Assembly: GCF_022539505.1 (NCBI RefSeq)
Contig: NC_061514.1
Coordinates: 39,337,769-39,401,768, forward strand
Direction: 5' to 3'
Length of the DNA stretch: 64,000 bases
DNA from: Lolium rigidum
Taxonomy: Eukaryota > Streptophyta > Magnoliopsida > Poales > Poaceae
Of this stretch, positions 46,181-57,449 are shown in pieces. Both the position numbers and the translations under genes were made by a program. The notes beneath the pieces were generated by a model. That model was given only the letters and a program-made list of their open reading frames with translations. It was not told the origin of the DNA and did not search any database. Position 1 is the stretch's first letter; each line of letters opens with the position of its first letter.

Positions 46181-46223
46181 AGCCTTTAAATAGTACCCGC
46201 AAAAAAAAGCCTTTAAATAGTAC
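46181..46223 (+). promoter_or_regulatory. duplicated TATA region of the gene at 46299
   Basis: AGCCTTTAAATAGTAC occurs twice (46181-46196 and 46208-46223), 27 bp apart. The same GCCTTTAAATAGTA occurs once before the paralogue at 57130. Confidence 0.7.
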
Positions 46224-46298
46224 GTAGCTCACCACCAGCCTTTCATAGATCAGAAACAAGCTCAAACCACCTACTATAGCAACTCTTCTTTCGCAGCA

Positions 46299-46511
46299 AT
46301 GGTTAGGATGCTCGATCTTGCTGCGGCCAAAGGCTTCGCCGCGCAATTCGCGTCTGGCAATGTTGTCGGCCTAGCTTTCGTCTTCGTGGCTGTCGTCGCA
46401 GTCGTGGCCATTGCTGTGTTCAGCTGCGCCGACGGGGCGGACGACGAGCCGAAGCCTAAACGCCGCCGCAGCCAGTGGGTTGCTGGTCCTGTCCTTACTG
46501 GTGGATGTTAA
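46299..46511 (+). CDS. small single-TM protein, family member B (tail lost)
   Basis: A 70-aa single-exon protein of the same unknown family. N-terminus MVRMLDLAAAKGFAAQ, conserved GNVVGLAFVFV and hydrophobic helix (about 21-42) ending in a Cys (FSCAD), then a basic KPKRRR segment. The Gly-rich tail is missing, but the protein still ends in GGC, so the terminal Cys is kept. The helix and basic segment are well conserved. Duplicated TATA motifs lie 75-115 bp upstream. Function unknown. Confidence 0.7.
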   Translation: MVRMLDLAAAKGFAAQFASGNVVGLAFVFVAVVAVVAIAVFSCADGADDEPKPKRRRSQWVAGPVLTGGC

Positions 46512-46849
46512 GGGAGAGCAGAGCGTTGCAGCCTACCGTACCCTGTGTAGTACTATTGCAACACCATCTTAAAAATAAAAGCACTATCACAACACCGTGA
46601 TATTTGTGCGTACGAAAATTTCAGTCATGTTTTAGCTAATATTTGTACTCGTTTATTATTCTACTATCTTCATGTGTGTATAGTTGGTTGCTGAAACGTT
46701 TTGCATTGCCCGTTCTGATGAGCTAGCGATGCATTGAGCACATTTTGTATCAAATATAACTTCTGCTTCGGTACACCCCCTTCTCAAAGTCAAACACAGT
46801 AACAGCTTAAATCGTACGTTTCGCCTTACGTAATAAAGATCATGAGCCG

Positions 46850-47043
46850 TACTAAAGCATGTACGGCATGTTCTGTTTGAAACGCATCACTCGTGCATAT
46901 TATGCTTCCACCACAATCACTATTGAAAATGGGAAGATTGCACCTTTTTGGGATTCGCCGTGGCTCAATGGGAGGAAGCCCAAAGACATCGCGCCACTAA
47001 TTTTTGGGGCCTCAACAAGGAAGAAATGGAAAGTGGAGCAAGC
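46850..47043 (+). pseudogene. LINE ORF2 fragment, left of Copia insertion
   Basis: Frame reads ASTTITIENGKIAPFWDSPW and GRKPKDIAPLIFGASTRKK, the region of plant LINE ORF2 just after the thumb. It continues across the Copia element at 52234. The 5' boundary is uncertain. Confidence 0.75.
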
Positions 47044-47191
47044 TGACAAAGTTGTGGCGTGGAACGTACCTTGGACTCGGTACGGTTTCGTGTTAATATA
47101 GGGATAGAGTTGTACAGGGGTATCGTATCCGTACACAAGTCATACGGTATACAAAAGAGGATAAAAGAGGAACCTATACATATCTCTAACA
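47044..47191 (-). repeat. Copia 3' LTR
   Basis: 148 bp, identical to 52081-52228. On the minus strand it begins TGTTAGAG and ends TTTGTCA. Confidence 0.97.
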
Positions 47192-47200
47192 GCCTCCCTT
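47192..47200 (-). other. polypurine tract
   Basis: AAGGGAGGC on the minus strand, directly before the 3' LTR; primer for plus-strand DNA synthesis. Confidence 0.7.
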
Positions 47201-48440
47201 AATCTAAACCTGTTGACAGGTTGAGATTACGTTTGAACTCAGCAAGTTTCTTGACAGGTAGAGCCTTGGTAAATCCATCTGCAACTTGATCATTTGTAGA
47301 AATAAACTGAATAGCCAACTGATTGTTTGCAACTCTTTCTCTGACAAAATGAAAGTCAATTTCAATATGCTTGGTACGAGCATGAAATACTGGATTCTGA
47401 GATAAATATGTAGCTCCTATGTTGTCACACCAAATGCGCGGTTTTTGTCTCAACTTTACTCCAAGTTCAACAAGGAGAGCCTCAACCCAAATCATCTCAG
47501 CTGTAGCATTAGCTAAGGCTTTATACTCAGCTTCAGTGCTAGATCTGGACACAGTAGCCTGTTTTCTGGCACTCCATGACACCAGGTTTGGTCCAACAAA
47601 GATAGCAAAACCACCTGTTGACCGTCTGTCATCAACATCACCTGCCCAATCTGCATCAGAAAATCCACTAAGGAGAGTGGAGGATGACGGTTTAAACGTT
47701 ATACCCAGTTTTGTAGTCTCCTTGACATATCTAAGAATACGTTTTGCAGCTGTCCAATGATCTGTAGTTGGAGCATGAAGATACTGACAAATCTTGTTAA
47801 CTGAGAAAGCCAAATCAGGGCGTGTGAGTGTCAAATACTGTAGAGCTCCAACTATACTCCTAAACTGTGTGCAGTCTTCAGAGCCAAGAGGTGTGCCACT
47901 CTCAAGAGACAGCTGTTCAGAAGTAGACAAAGGTGTGGGAGCCGACTTGCAATTACTCATGCCGACTTTGGCAAGCAATTCCAAAGCATATTTCTCTTGT
48001 GTCAAAAGCAAAACATTGTTCACCCTTTTTACCTCGATGCCAAGAAAGAAGTGCAGATCACCTAGATCCTTTATTGCAAAGTTCACATTCAAATCTCTAA
48101 GAAGAGCAGATATAGCATAACTAGAAGAGTTTGTCACTATAATGTCATCAACATATACTAAGAAAAATATAGTGATACCTGATTTCTGAAACAGAAACAA
48201 TGAGGTGTCAGCCTTGGATGGTGTAAAGCCAAGAGCACATAATTTTGAGCTCAATCTAGAGTACCAAGCTCTAGGTGCTTGTTTCAGTCCATACAGAGCC
48301 TTATCAAGTCTGCAAACATGATGTGGTGCATGTGGATCCTCAAAACCAGGGGGTTGTTTCATATAGACCTCTTCTTCCAGAACACCATGAAGAAACGCGT
48401 TCTTGACATCTAGCTGCCGAAGACTCCAACCTCGAGACAC
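47199..48440 (-). CDS. Copia reverse transcriptase and RNase H (C-terminal part)
   Basis: A 413-aa frame that continues the polyprotein after a frameshift. It contains [39 protein letters not shown] and the catalytic [10 protein letters not shown] (YVDD). The RNase H follows with [35 protein letters not shown] and [20 protein letters not shown]. The frame ends just before the polypurine tract. The apparent Met start is not a real start; the sequence joins the upstream frame about 48455-48465. Confidence 0.93.
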   Translation of the reverse strand: MSRGWSLRQLDVKNAFLHGVLEEEVYMKQPPGFEDPHAPHHVCRLDKALYGLKQAPRAWYSRLSSKLCALGFTPSKADTSLFLFQKSGITIFFLVYVDDIIVTNSSSYAISALLRDLNVNFAIKDLGDLHFFLGIEVKRVNNVLLLTQEKYALELLAKVGMSNCKSAPTPLSTSEQLSLESGTPLGSEDCTQFRSIVGALQYLTLTRPDLAFSVNKICQYLHAPTTDHWTAAKRILRYVKETTKLGITFKPSSSTLLSGFSDADWAGDVDDRRSTGGFAIFVGPNLVSWSARKQATVSRSSTEAEYKALANATAEMIWVEALLVELGVKLRQKPRIWCDNIGATYLSQNPVFHARTKHIEIDFHFVRERVANNQLAIQFISTNDQVADGFTKALPVKKLAEFKRNLNLSTGLD

Positions 48441-51400
48441 AGCAATAGACGTAACGGTTCGATAGTGGCAATTTTAACTACTGGACTGAAAGTATCCTCA
48501 TAATCAATTCCATATCTCTGCTTGAATCCCTTAGCAACCAACCTTGCCTTGTATCTGTCAATAGATCCATCTGCTCTTTTCTTAATGCGGTATACCCACT
48601 TGCAATCAATCAAATTTCTATTTTTGTTGGGAGGAACAAGATGCCAGGTCTTATTTTCCATGAGTGCATTATATTCTTCCTCCATTGCACTACGCCAATT
48701 TGAGTCATCAAGAGCCTCATGAAGGGTAGATGGTTCACCTGTGGAGGAAAACATGCCATAGCGAATCGTGCCATCTGTAAACTGTTTGGGTTGACGTATA
48801 CCTTTTTGAAGGCGTGTACGAACACGTGGAGGAGACACATCTGGTGATGACAGGGGGGAGCTTGTTGGCGTGGTTGCGGCGGAGTTATGCACAGAATTTT
48901 CCCCACCAGAGCTGGCCGCAGAAGATCCAGTGGGATCACCACCAGCAGCCGACAGCGACGGGGCCCCAGAGCCATCAGGCGAGACAGGTGGCGACGAGAG
49001 AGTCGACGGGGGCGTGTGTCCACCAGGCGCTGCATGCGGAGACGGGGACCGCGAGCCAGATGGCGAGACGGCACTGGCCGGCCGCGCGTGGCGACCACGC
49101 GCAGGAGACGCACCACTGCCACCTGCATGCGGATCAACTCCGGGATCCGTGTTGGCAGAAGAATGTTCTTCAGTATCTTCATCAGAAACTGTGCCAGATT
49201 CGTCATTGTCTGCAGAACTTTGTACATCATTTTGAGCAACATTTTCAGCACGGTTTGGCACCAGATTTTCTCCATTAGCCTCAGGAACCTGTGACACATT
49301 AGTAATAGGCACAATAGGCACATAATCATCAGTTGTATTTGCACCCTCACGAGAACTAGGGATGGTGGATGGAAGGAGAAGAATTTCTTTCCGAAGGAGG
49401 GGACCGGCATTTGGACGCAAGGAGGCAAAAGGAAACACATTTTCGTCAAAGACAACGTCTCTAGAGATATAAACACGTCCCGTGGACATGTCAAGGCACT
49501 TGACACCCTTGTGAAGAGGACTATACCCAAGAAACACACAACGTGTGGAGCGAAAAGCTAACTTGCGAGTGTTGTAGGGGCGAAGATTAGGCCAACAGGC
49601 GCAACCAAAAACACGGAGGGCATCATAATTTGGTGTAATGTGTAGGAGACGTTCAGCAGGACTTTGAAAATCAATGACTTTGCTAGGAAGAAGATTGATG
49701 AGAAACGTGGCAGTAAGAAAAGCTTCATCCCAGTACTTGAGAGGCATGGAGGCATTAGCAAGTAAAGCAAGCCCTACCTCAACTATATGTCTATGTTTTC
49801 TTTCAGCGGAGCCGTTCTGTTGGTGGGCATGTGGACATGAGACATGGTGAGTGATGCCAACTTTTTGAAAGAAGGCATTCAATTTTTCATACTCGCCTCC
49901 CCAGTCAGTTTGCATGGTCACAATTTTTCTAGCAAACTTGCGCTCAACATATTGTTGGAAATTAAGGAAGGCTTGGTAGACATCAGCACGACTTTTGAGC
50001 AAGTAAATCCAAGTAAATTTACTGAAATCATCAATAAAGCTTACATAGTATAAATGTTTCCCAGCAGAGGGGGGTGCAGGACCCCATACATCAGAGAAAA
50101 CTTGTTCTAAGGGAACAGTAGATCGACTACTAGATGTAGGATATGGCAATTGGTGACTCTTTGCTAACTGACAAGAATCACACACATATGGAGTACTCTC
50201 TGGGGTGTAAGCTATTTTATTTGTCCTAAGAACTTGTTGAACCACAAAAGAAGATGGATGTCCTAAGCGGCGGTGCCATGTAGATGAAGACGGCTTTATT
50301 GTGATGTATGCATGCTTGGAGGACGCAGTAGAAGTAGGCATCAAGGGATATAAGCCTCCATAGCATGGACCTCTAAACAGAATGCGTCGTGTTTCCTGGT
50401 CCTTAATCACAAAAAAGAAAGGATGGAACTCAATAAAAACATGATTATCAAGGGTGAATCTATGAACAGATAAAAGGTTTTTGGAAGCACTAGGCACATG
50501 AAGGATATCATTGAGATTGAAAGATGTATGAGGGGTGCATAAAACTGAATGACCAATGTGGCTAATGTGCATACCTTTTCCTTCAGCAGTGCGGACCTGG
50601 TCCTGTCCATGATAAGCATGATGAGTGGAGAGCTTGGTCAGCTCACCAGTGATATGATCAGTGGCTCCTGTGTCGTAGTACCAATTTGTATCTACTCCAT
50701 GAGAGGCAAAGTTTGCATCCTTGTGAGTTTCCTTGTGTCCACGGTCACCACTGTCACGTCGATCATCACGGCGATCATCACCATAACGCCACCAACAGTC
50801 TTTAGCGGGGTGACCATGAATATCACAGATCTGGCAGGTTGTGTCCACATAGCGCGTGGGCTGACGATCTCGACGGCGCCCACCATTATCATCACGGCGT
50901 CGGTCTTGGTAGCCTCCACCATCACCACGTCCTTGGTAGCCACCACGGTGACCACCTCCACCCCGTCCGCGCCCATCATCATCACGACGACGCGGATGAT
51001 CATCACGCCAGCGATCCTGGCGTTCACGGTCATCACGCCAGCGATCCTGGCGATCCCGGTCCTGTCCACGAGACGGAGTACCTCCTCCACGGCGGGCCAG
51101 GCTAGCAGAGGAAGTAAAAGTGTTTGGTTCTTCTATCTTGTGCATGCGATCAAAGGCTTGGACTTGGCTGAACAAATCCGAGAGGGTGGTATTGGGGTTT
51201 GCACGAACGGCGGTGATGAGATTGTTGTAATCGCCACCAAGATTCTTCAGCACATACCATACGAGTTCATCATCATCAACAGGCTTCCCAGCAGCAGCAA
51301 GTTCTTGAGCAATTGTTTTCATCTTGGAGAAAAATTTGTCGGCAGTCATGTTACCTTTCTTGGTTTCAACCAGGGCAGTGCGCAGATGCTGCACCCTAGA

Positions 51401-51772
51401 CTTTGATGAGGCAGAGACATGAGCGTTGATGGCCGTCCACGTCTCAGCGGAGGACTCAAGTCCAACAACATGTGCAAGAACATCAGGTGACAAAGCGTTC
51501 ACGAGCCAACGTAGAACCTGTTGATCTCGGGCGATCCAAGTCGCATAGGCAGGGTTGACGACTGTAGTTTTCTGCTTGTCAGCATCTTCAACATCAAGGG
51601 TTTCCACCGGGGCTTTGTCACGACCTTCAACAAGATCGAGAACACAGGCACCCCGGAGTGCAGGGATCACGAGTGCTTTCCAGACGAGAACATTCTCCCG
51701 CGTCAACAGCTGAGTAGGAGGGGCTCCGAGAGCTGCAGCGAGCACCGTAGCAGAAGAGGAAGCCATCAACAC
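48410..51772 (-). CDS. Copia gag-protease-integrase polyprotein (frameshifted before RT)
   Basis: A 1,120-aa frame. Gag begins [16 protein letters not shown], with a Gly/Arg/Asp-rich stretch and a zinc knuckle [14 protein letters not shown] (about 309). Protease [15 protein letters not shown] (about 361). Integrase HHCC zinc site ([20 protein letters not shown], from about 496) and catalytic core with [18 protein letters not shown] and [14 protein letters not shown] Ser/Pro-rich linker follows, then the first reverse transcriptase motifs ([20 protein letters not shown]). The normal frame is lost about 48460 by what looks like a one-base change, ending shortly after. The leader between the PBS and start is about 300 bp. 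Confidence 0.95.
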   Translation of the reverse strand: MLMASSSATVLAAALGAPPTQLLTRENVLVWKALVIPALRGACVLDLVEGRDKAPVETLDVEDADKQKTTVVNPAYATWIARDQQVLRWLVNALSPDVLAHVVGLESSAETWTAINAHVSASSKSRVQHLRTALVETKKGNMTADKFFSKMKTIAQELAAAGKPVDDDELVWYVLKNLGGDYNNLITAVRANPNTTLSDLFSQVQAFDRMHKIEEPNTFTSSASLARRGGGTPSRGQDRDRQDRWRDDRERQDRWRDDHPRRRDDDGRGRGGGGHRGGYQGRGDGGGYQDRRRDDNGGRRRDRQPTRYVDTTCQICDIHGHPAKDCWWRYGDDRRDDRRDSGDRGHKETHKDANFASHGVDTNWYYDTGATDHITGELTKLSTHHAYHGQDQVRTAEGKGMHISHIGHSVLCTPHTSFNLNDILHVPSASKNLLSVHRFTLDNHVFIEFHPFFFVIKDQETRRILFRGPCYGGLYPLMPTSTASSKHAYITIKPSSSTWHRRLGHPSSFVVQQVLRTNKIAYTPESTPYVCDSCQLAKSHQLPYPTSSSRSTVPLEQVFSDVWGPAPPSAGKHLYYVSFIDDFSKFTWIYLLKSRADVYQAFLNFQQYVERKFARKIVTMQTDWGGEYEKLNAFFQKVGITHHVSCPHAHQQNGSAERKHRHIVEVGLALLANASMPLKYWDEAFLTATFLINLLPSKVIDFQSPAERLLHITPNYDALRVFGCACWPNLRPYNTRKLAFRSTRCVFLGYSPLHKGVKCLDMSTGRVYISRDVVFDENVFPFASLRPNAGPLLRKEILLLPSTIPSSREGANTTDDYVPIVPITNVSQVPEANGENLVPNRAENVAQNDVQSSADNDESGTVSDEDTEEHSSANTDPGVDPHAGGSGASPARGRHARPASAVSPSGSRSPSPHAAPGGHTPPSTLSSPPVSPDGSGAPSLSAAGGDPTGSSAASSGGENSVHNSAATTPTSSPLSSPDVSPPRVRTRLQKGIRQPKQFTDGTIRYGMFSSTGEPSTLHEALDDSNWRSAMEEEYNALMENKTWHLVPPNKNRNLIDCKWVYRIKKRADGSIDRYKARLVAKGFKQRYGIDYEDTFSPVVKIATIEPLRLLLCLEVGVFGS

Positions 51773-52067
51773 GATCTTGGTGATCTGGATCTGAGGGTTT
51801 TGGCAGCAGCGGCAAGGACGTTGCGGCGGCGGCGGATTTCTTGTCTTGGCTTTGGCTTTGGTTTTGTTCTAGGGTTTTATGGCGGCGGCAGCTTGAAAAG
51901 CAGCGGCGGCAGGCTTTGGCTTGGTTTTGGCTTGATCTTGGTGTGTGTGTGTGTGTGCAGCGGCGGCTGAGTACAGCGGCGACAGCAGATCTTGGTGCGG
52001 CGGCGGCGGCTGAATACAGCGGCGGCGGCGGCGGCGTGGTTTTGGCAGCTAGGTCACGGAAGAGAGG

Positions 52068-52080
52068 AGCTCTGATACCA
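52068..52080 (-). other. Copia primer-binding site
   Basis: TGGTATCAGAGCT on the minus strand, immediately inside the 5' LTR; complementary to the 3' end of initiator-Met tRNA. Confidence 0.9.
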
Positions 52081-52228
52081 TGACAAAGTTGTGGCGTGGA
52101 ACGTACCTTGGACTCGGTACGGTTTCGTGTTAATATAGGGATAGAGTTGTACAGGGGTATCGTATCCGTACACAAGTCATACGGTATACAAAAGAGGATA
52201 AAAGAGGAACCTATACATATCTCTAACA
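52081..52228 (-). repeat. Copia 5' LTR
   Basis: 148 bp, identical to 47044-47191. Confidence 0.97.
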
Positions 52229-52233
52229 CAAGC

Positions 52234-53030
52234 CACAAGGAACAACGTTTGGGTTTCAAAGATCAAGTTGGACGGTAATTTCTCGCTACGCCATCTTACG
52301 GAGTTCATCTCGCTTTGGGGGGAGTTAAATGGTGTAAGCTTAAGAGAGGATGTGGAAGACGCGATTGTGTGGAACCTAACTGGTAACGGAACTTACTCCA
52401 CTACCTTAGAATGGAGGGCTCAATTCTTTGGGGCTACTACCATTCTCATGAATAAGATGGTTTGGATGGTTTGGGCACCTCCCAAAATGAAGTTTTTTAC
52501 TTGTTGGCCATTCACAATAGGCTTTGGACCGCGGATCGTCTAGCCAAGAGGGGGTGGACAAATTGTGGCATTTGCCCACTTTGCAAACAAACACACGAAA
52601 AGATGGCACATCTCTTCTTAAATTGCCATTTTACTAAAAGGCTTTGGGAAATGATGAAGCAATTACTTGGCATCGCCTCCATTTCGACAACCGAGTGAAC
52701 ATATGCTATTTCTCTTCAAACATGGTGGGAGAATATGTTGACTACAAACACCCCAAACCGAAAGGCCTTGCCATCTCTAACCATCCTTGTGAGTTGGACA
52801 GTTTGGAACAATCGAAATGGTAGAGTTCTCCGCAACAAATCTCGGCCCCTCCTTTGGCCCTCCTGAACAACATTAAGACCGAGGTCAAGCTTTGGGTGTG
52901 CGCCCGAGCTAAGTGCTTGAGTTATGTAATATCGGGAGAGTACTCCTCATGTACGCTTTTTTTTCTTATGCATTTGTTTTGTCAAGACTCTTCTTCTTAA
53001 TTAATGAAATTAGGTAAATCTTTTGCCTCC
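52234..53030 (+). pseudogene. LINE ORF2 fragment, right of Copia insertion
   Basis: Continues the fragment at 46850: NVWVSKIKLDGNFSLRHLTE, EDVEDAIVWNLTGNGTYST, WAPPKMKFFTCW, then zf-RVT-like CGICPLCKQTHEKMAHLFL in a shifted frame, and a 3' UTR to about 53030. Several stops and shifts. A clear poly(A) tail is not visible. Confidence 0.8.
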
Positions 53031-54060
53031 CATTTTAAAGTTATTGCATTCATCTCTGAAGATAACACAACACCATGTGGTTTTTTTTGTCTTCGTTCTG
53101 TTCTTGATTTGTTGTACTTATGAAAAGTCAATTACATGATGGCATAAAATCTCATAAAAAAATATGTCGTTGTTGAAGACCTGCATAGCCCTGCTGGTGG
53201 ACATGGCGCGGCGGCTCAGGGCACGTCTTGCGATAAGTTGGTGCCATTGTCCTCTATAATGCTGTGCGGAACTTCATAGCTGATGACTATGCCCTTGACG
53301 AATTTAATAGTTGTAGCGTTGTCTACTTTGACTTGTGGGCTGGTTTGAGTATATCTAATAGCAGGAATGAGCTAGCGATGCGAACCACATCTATGCATGT
53401 AAAACTTATATTTAGGAAAACATTATGTTGTTGAGGTAATTTTATTTAATAAATAAGAGACAATGGCTCCATGCTCGACTTGATTTATTTTTGTCCTACA
53501 ACGTCAGGACATGGATATTAGATGCAACCGTTTGGCGACGGTAGCACGAGATTTCTGCAGCTAGTGCGGTTGACGGTTTGATCGGCGCTTGACATGAGTT
53601 CTGCCCAGCATTGTTTTCTTTTAGACTTCTTTATTCGTCTTATCCACGTTGAGACTTTAAGTGATTCTTGATTTATAATAAGCTATAATACTCTTTGATA
53701 ATAATGCAACAAACGGGTTATATGCATCGATTGATGGAGAGGCTGGCCTGCCCCGTTTGAAAAAAAAAAGGTAGGCGACAAGTATACCATATCTCACTTG
53801 CCACATGGATGTTAATTAATGTTAACGCGTGAAATTACACGGTACCATTTCCCCCATCGACCGAGCAGTTCCATGATGCAATGCAGCACGTCTCGTCAAC
53901 CACCGTACGAGCTGTCACTATGAGCTCCAATCCCAGCCCAGAATTCTACGTACAGCGACACCCGAAGACTTCTGACATCCTGGGTTGCTTACGAGTGAAG
54001 AACAAAGTAATTGACCAAATTCTCAGCTGATATTTCCCCGCTTCCAGCTACCACAGCCCC
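53031..54060. repeat. duplicated flank block of the Gly-rich gene family
   Basis: 53341-53515 matches the 3' flank of member D at 58110-58264 over TTTGAGTATATCTAATAGCA, GAGCTAG.GATGC, AATAAATAAGAGA and GACTTGATTTATTTTTG. A shorter piece follows member B at about 46718-46765. This shows that the tandem duplication unit included downstream DNA. No gene in the interval. Confidence 0.65.
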
Positions 54061-54067
54061 GAGCCTG

Positions 54068-54075
54068 TATATAAA
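54068..54075 (+). promoter_or_regulatory. TATA box of the gene at 54157
   Basis: TATATAAA, 82 bp upstream of the ATG. Confidence 0.6.
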
Positions 54076-54156
54076 CACTCGACCGAGTAAGAAGCTGGCA
54101 GAGGATCAATTAAGAATAGCAGAAAGCCTATTCAGAAATTCCATCGAGCTGCTACG

Positions 54157-54441
54157 ATGGTTAGGGAACTGGGTCTTGCTGCGGCCACCGCCGGCTCCGC
54201 GCACTATGCGCCCGGCAGCGTCGTGGGTCTACTTTTCGCCTGCGTAGCTGCGCTCGCAATTGTAGTCATCGCGGTGTTCGGTTGTGCTGGTCACAAGAAA
54301 AGTTCCGGGAAGAAGAAGCCTAAACGTCGCCACTTCGGCGCAGATGGTGGAGGGGATGACGGTGGAGGCGGAGACGGCGGCGGAGGTGACGGTGGTGGTG
54401 GAGGGGGCGGGGGAGGTGACGGAGGAGGAGGAGGTTGCTAA
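54157..54441 (+). CDS. small single-TM Gly/Asp-rich protein, family member C
   Basis: A 94-aa single-exon paralogue. N-terminus MVRELGLAAATAGSAHYAPG, then SVVGLLFACVAALAIVVIAV forms the hydrophobic helix ending in Cys (FGCAG), and a basic HKKSSGKKKPKRRH segment follows. The Gly-rich tail has Asp at intervals (GGGDDGGGGDGGGGDGGGG) where members A and D have Cys, but it still ends in a terminal Cys. Start context TACGATGG. The leader shares CAATTAAGAA and ATCGAGC with member A. Function unknown. Confidence 0.75.
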   Translation: MVRELGLAAATAGSAHYAPGSVVGLLFACVAALAIVVIAVFGCAGHKKSSGKKKPKRRHFGADGGGDDGGGGDGGGGDGGGGGGGGGDGGGGGC

Positions 54442-56149
54442 GGATCATGCATGTAGGGCCACAGGGCAACAGCCGAACAGAGTTCTTGCCATGGCTGCTT
54501 CCCATAAGAAATAGTACACGAACAGAGTACCATGACCTACTGTAAATACCATGGTATTCCATTAGCCAAATATTTTATATTGTTGTGGTTGTAGTTGCTG
54601 TACGTAAGTGTTCTCTTCAAACCATTTTGCAGCGTGATATTGGTTGTATACATGCGTACATGTGTTTCTCTTTGTTCAATATATGAGGTGTACAAAGGTT
54701 CTTCTAGTACATATATATATACCTGAAATTGTCTTTTGCACGGCTTTATAAATAAAGCATAAGAATCGAAACAAATATAATGTGATGAGAAAACCCTCTT
54801 TCACTTGAAACATATATAAACATATGAGACTACAAATTCATATATACCACCGGAGGGACGAAGAGCAAGCTAACATAGTGTCTAAAGTGTCACACACACA
54901 CCCACACCCACACATTAATGACTGTTAAAAATTACAAGATATATAGCACGAAGAAACAAACAATGTAACATGATTGATGCATAAAGAGAATATATCATGT
55001 GTTACAATCCTTATAGCCTCTTATCTCTAGCAGAGCACTTGAACAAGGCCCTTGTCCTATTTCTAAGGGCCACGGAAAAAATCGCCATCGGGTAGGGACT
55101 ATAAAAGGGCCCCTAAAATAGGTGGACCCCTTAAGCTAGCAATCCTAGCATTTGTCTTCGGGCGTACTATGGGCCTCCCTAAGCATTCTTTTCCATCGAA
55201 ATTTTCCCTCCACCAAGAGCTTCCACTTTTTCGCATGCGCCTTCTTTCACCATCACCGAGCCTCCTCCAAAGCACCGGTACTGCCTTTTCCACCTCCTCC
55301 GGTCCTCCTGCATTTCCTTGGCTTGAGCATGCATCGCCATTGAGACCCTAGGCAACTAGGGTTGGGATGACTCAGGAAGCAACAACCGCCAACCAGTCCT
55401 TCCCCAACTAGGATGTCGCAGCTGAAGATACCGCTTCCCACAACCGTTTTGTCATGGTCTTCTGCCCCTACCACCTGCCGTGATTAATATTAATATTTTC
55501 CGAGAAAATTAATTAAGTGTATTTTTAACTTTGTTGCATGTCAAATATTTTAAAGTTTTGACCAAATTTGTGGCACTAATTTATTATCACTTATATCCAT
55601 CTTGAAATGTAGTTTCATATTATAACTATGTGATGTCATATGGTGTGTAGCTACTCTTTTCAATATAGTTGGTCAAAGTTTAATTCTTTATGTAATACAA
55701 TAGCTAGATGTACACTTATTTGAGGAGAGATGAAGTACTTTAAAAATATTTTTGTACAAAACATTTCATGAGTATAAAAATGCATTAATAATTGTGTGAA
55801 TTGGTATATGGATTTTTTGTCATTTTTCTGCAATTTCCTCAAAGGGTTAAACACATAATCGTATAGGTCAATGTGCAAAGATCGCATGGTTCTCAATTGA
55901 GATACATCAATACTACTCTTTAAAAAATCAAATGAAATTATATGGTCTCAAAATATTTTTAGTATAATTTATTTGCTATTTCTTTTAAGTCGACGATAGT
56001 AACCATCTAGGAGTAGTTAAAACATTGATTTTTTTACAAGCACAAAGGTATGATAAGCTCTTAATCGAATGGCTAGGAACATCGACCAAGAAAAACAATT
56101 TCTAATTCGAATGAGAATTCAACAGTCACCGTACCCCCAAGAATGTAGT
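54442..56149. other. intergenic with simple repeat and MITE debris
   Basis: A CA-rich simple repeat lies at about 54892-54915. Short minus-strand frames around 55099-55293 look transposon-like but are unidentified. 55500-55745 resembles a decayed Stowaway interior (TTGGTCAAAGTT, CATCTTGAAATGTAGTTTCATA) without clean ends. Confidence 0.35.
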
Positions 56150-56406
56150 TATTCCCTCCGTCCACAAATAAGTTTATATTTAGGTTTATGTTAAAAATAT
56201 TAAATTTAACATACTTCGTAGAAAAAGTACAAATTTATGACACTAGATTAGTATTATTAGATTCATCTTGATATGTAGTTTATAATATCCAAACTTGATG
56301 TCACATATATAGCTACTTTTGTACGAAAATATTGATCAAACTTAGTAAAATTTGATTTTGAGACAAAGATAACCGTACACTTTTGTATGCGGACCTATCA
56401 GAGTAA
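56150..56406. mobile_element. degenerate Stowaway MITE
   Basis: Left TTCCCTCCGTCCACAAATAA and an interior with CATCTTGATATGTAGTTTAT fit Stowaway. The right end (GCGGACCTATCAGAGTA) has diverged. Confidence 0.65.
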
Positions 56407-57064
56407 ATCTCCCCATTCAGATTCCGAACCTTTGAGTGTTGCCACTCCGATAGGCATAGGCTAATGCCATTTGGTCAACGCGAAAGGTTCCTTGCAAGAT
56501 CGCAGACAACTATTCAAATCGTAACGCGTTTAAGAACTTTCCAACCACGACTTTGCAGCATCTAGTTCTCTCTGCTCCCTTATTTTCTCGATCGGACAAA
56601 AATGTAAATGAGGCCATATGGATCGTCCAAAACTGCATTTTAGACTACGCTAGAGTCGGTAATGCACGGTAACTTGGTAAGTACGTTACAAAGTGACAGA
56701 AAATCGCAGTGACCGCGACTTTCAGCTCCATCGGACGGTTTGTAGTCAACTAGCCATACAGCAGAACAACGCCTCATTGATCTATCCATCCTCTGCGTCT
56801 GGGTAATCACCATCAATCGATCATTCAGATTTCGTACAAAGATAAGATAGTATATGAAATGGGCGACGCGTGTGTTACGTACGTGGAAGTATATATCTGC
56901 GTATAGCGAGTTAGCGACGCAATGAGCGTACTAAAATGTAAAAACAGACGACCGGCCGGAAGACTTCTACGGTTTCGTGGCCGCGAAGGAGTAAAGCCGG
57001 CCGGCTGACATTTCTGCTTAACTAATTTTCCTTGTTTTCTTAACGTTAAGCTTCCCAGCTGGCC

Positions 57065-57072
57065 TTTAAATA
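57065..57072 (+). promoter_or_regulatory. TATA box of the gene at 57130
   Basis: TTTAAATA within GGCCTTTAAATAGTAG, 58 bp upstream of the ATG; same motif as the doubled one before member B. Confidence 0.6.
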
Positions 57073-57129
57073 GTAGCCGATCGACTACCCTTCGTCGCTC
57101 ACGAACAAGAATCTCGAGCAGCAACTACA

Positions 57130-57447
57130 ATGGTGAGGGTGTTGGACCTCGCTGTGGCCAGAGGCATCTCTGCCGGCTCCCTGCAGCACGCACCCGGAAC
57201 CGTCGTGGGTATAGTCTTCGTATTTGTGGCAGCGGTGGCGATCGTGGCCATGGCCGTGTTCGGCTGCGCCGATGGCGGCGAAGGGATGCCTAAACGTCGA
57301 CGCCACCACCGGGGCGGTGGTGCTGCAGGAGGCGGCGCTGGCTTCGGAGCTGGAGCAGGAGGTGGAGGCTGTGGGGCTGGAGGTGGTGGCGGTGGAGGTT
57401 GTGGCGGTGGAGGTGGAGGCGGAGGCGGTGGCGGTGGAGGCTGTTGA
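57130..57447 (+). CDS. small single-TM Gly/Cys-rich protein, family member D
   Basis: A 105-aa single-exon paralogue. N-terminus MVRVLDLAVARGISAGSLQH, conserved APGTVVGIVFVFVAAVAIVA and a hydrophobic helix ending in Cys (FGCAD), then a basic KRRRHHRG segment. A Gly-rich tail ends in Cys residues spaced C-9-C-13-C, the last one C-terminal. The first spacing (nine, Gly with one Ala) equals that in member A. Start context TACAATGG. Like the others it lies on the plus strand with a TATA box close upstream. Function unknown. Confidence 0.75.
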   Translation: MVRVLDLAVARGISAGSLQHAPGTVVGIVFVFVAAVAIVAMAVFGCADGGEGMPKRRRHHRGGGAAGGGAGFGAGAGGGGCGAGGGGGGGCGGGGGGGGGGGGGC

Positions 57448-57449
57448 GG

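Larger units (their letters stand above)
47044..52228 (-). mobile_element. full-length Ty1/Copia retrotransposon, recent insertion
   Basis: A 5,185-bp element with two 148-bp LTRs that are identical by eye, both TG...CA, flanked by the 5-bp duplication CAAGC (47039-47043 and 52229-52233). Minus-strand order is 5' LTR 52081-52228, PBS, gag-PR-INT-RT-RNase H, polypurine tract, 3' LTR 47044-47191. PR before INT before RT is the Copia order. It split a LINE. One frameshift separates the reading frame within the reverse transcriptase region. Confidence 0.97.

Noticed and set aside
48522..51406. Plus-strand ORFs over the Copia element
   Set aside because: Antisense shadows of gag-pol.
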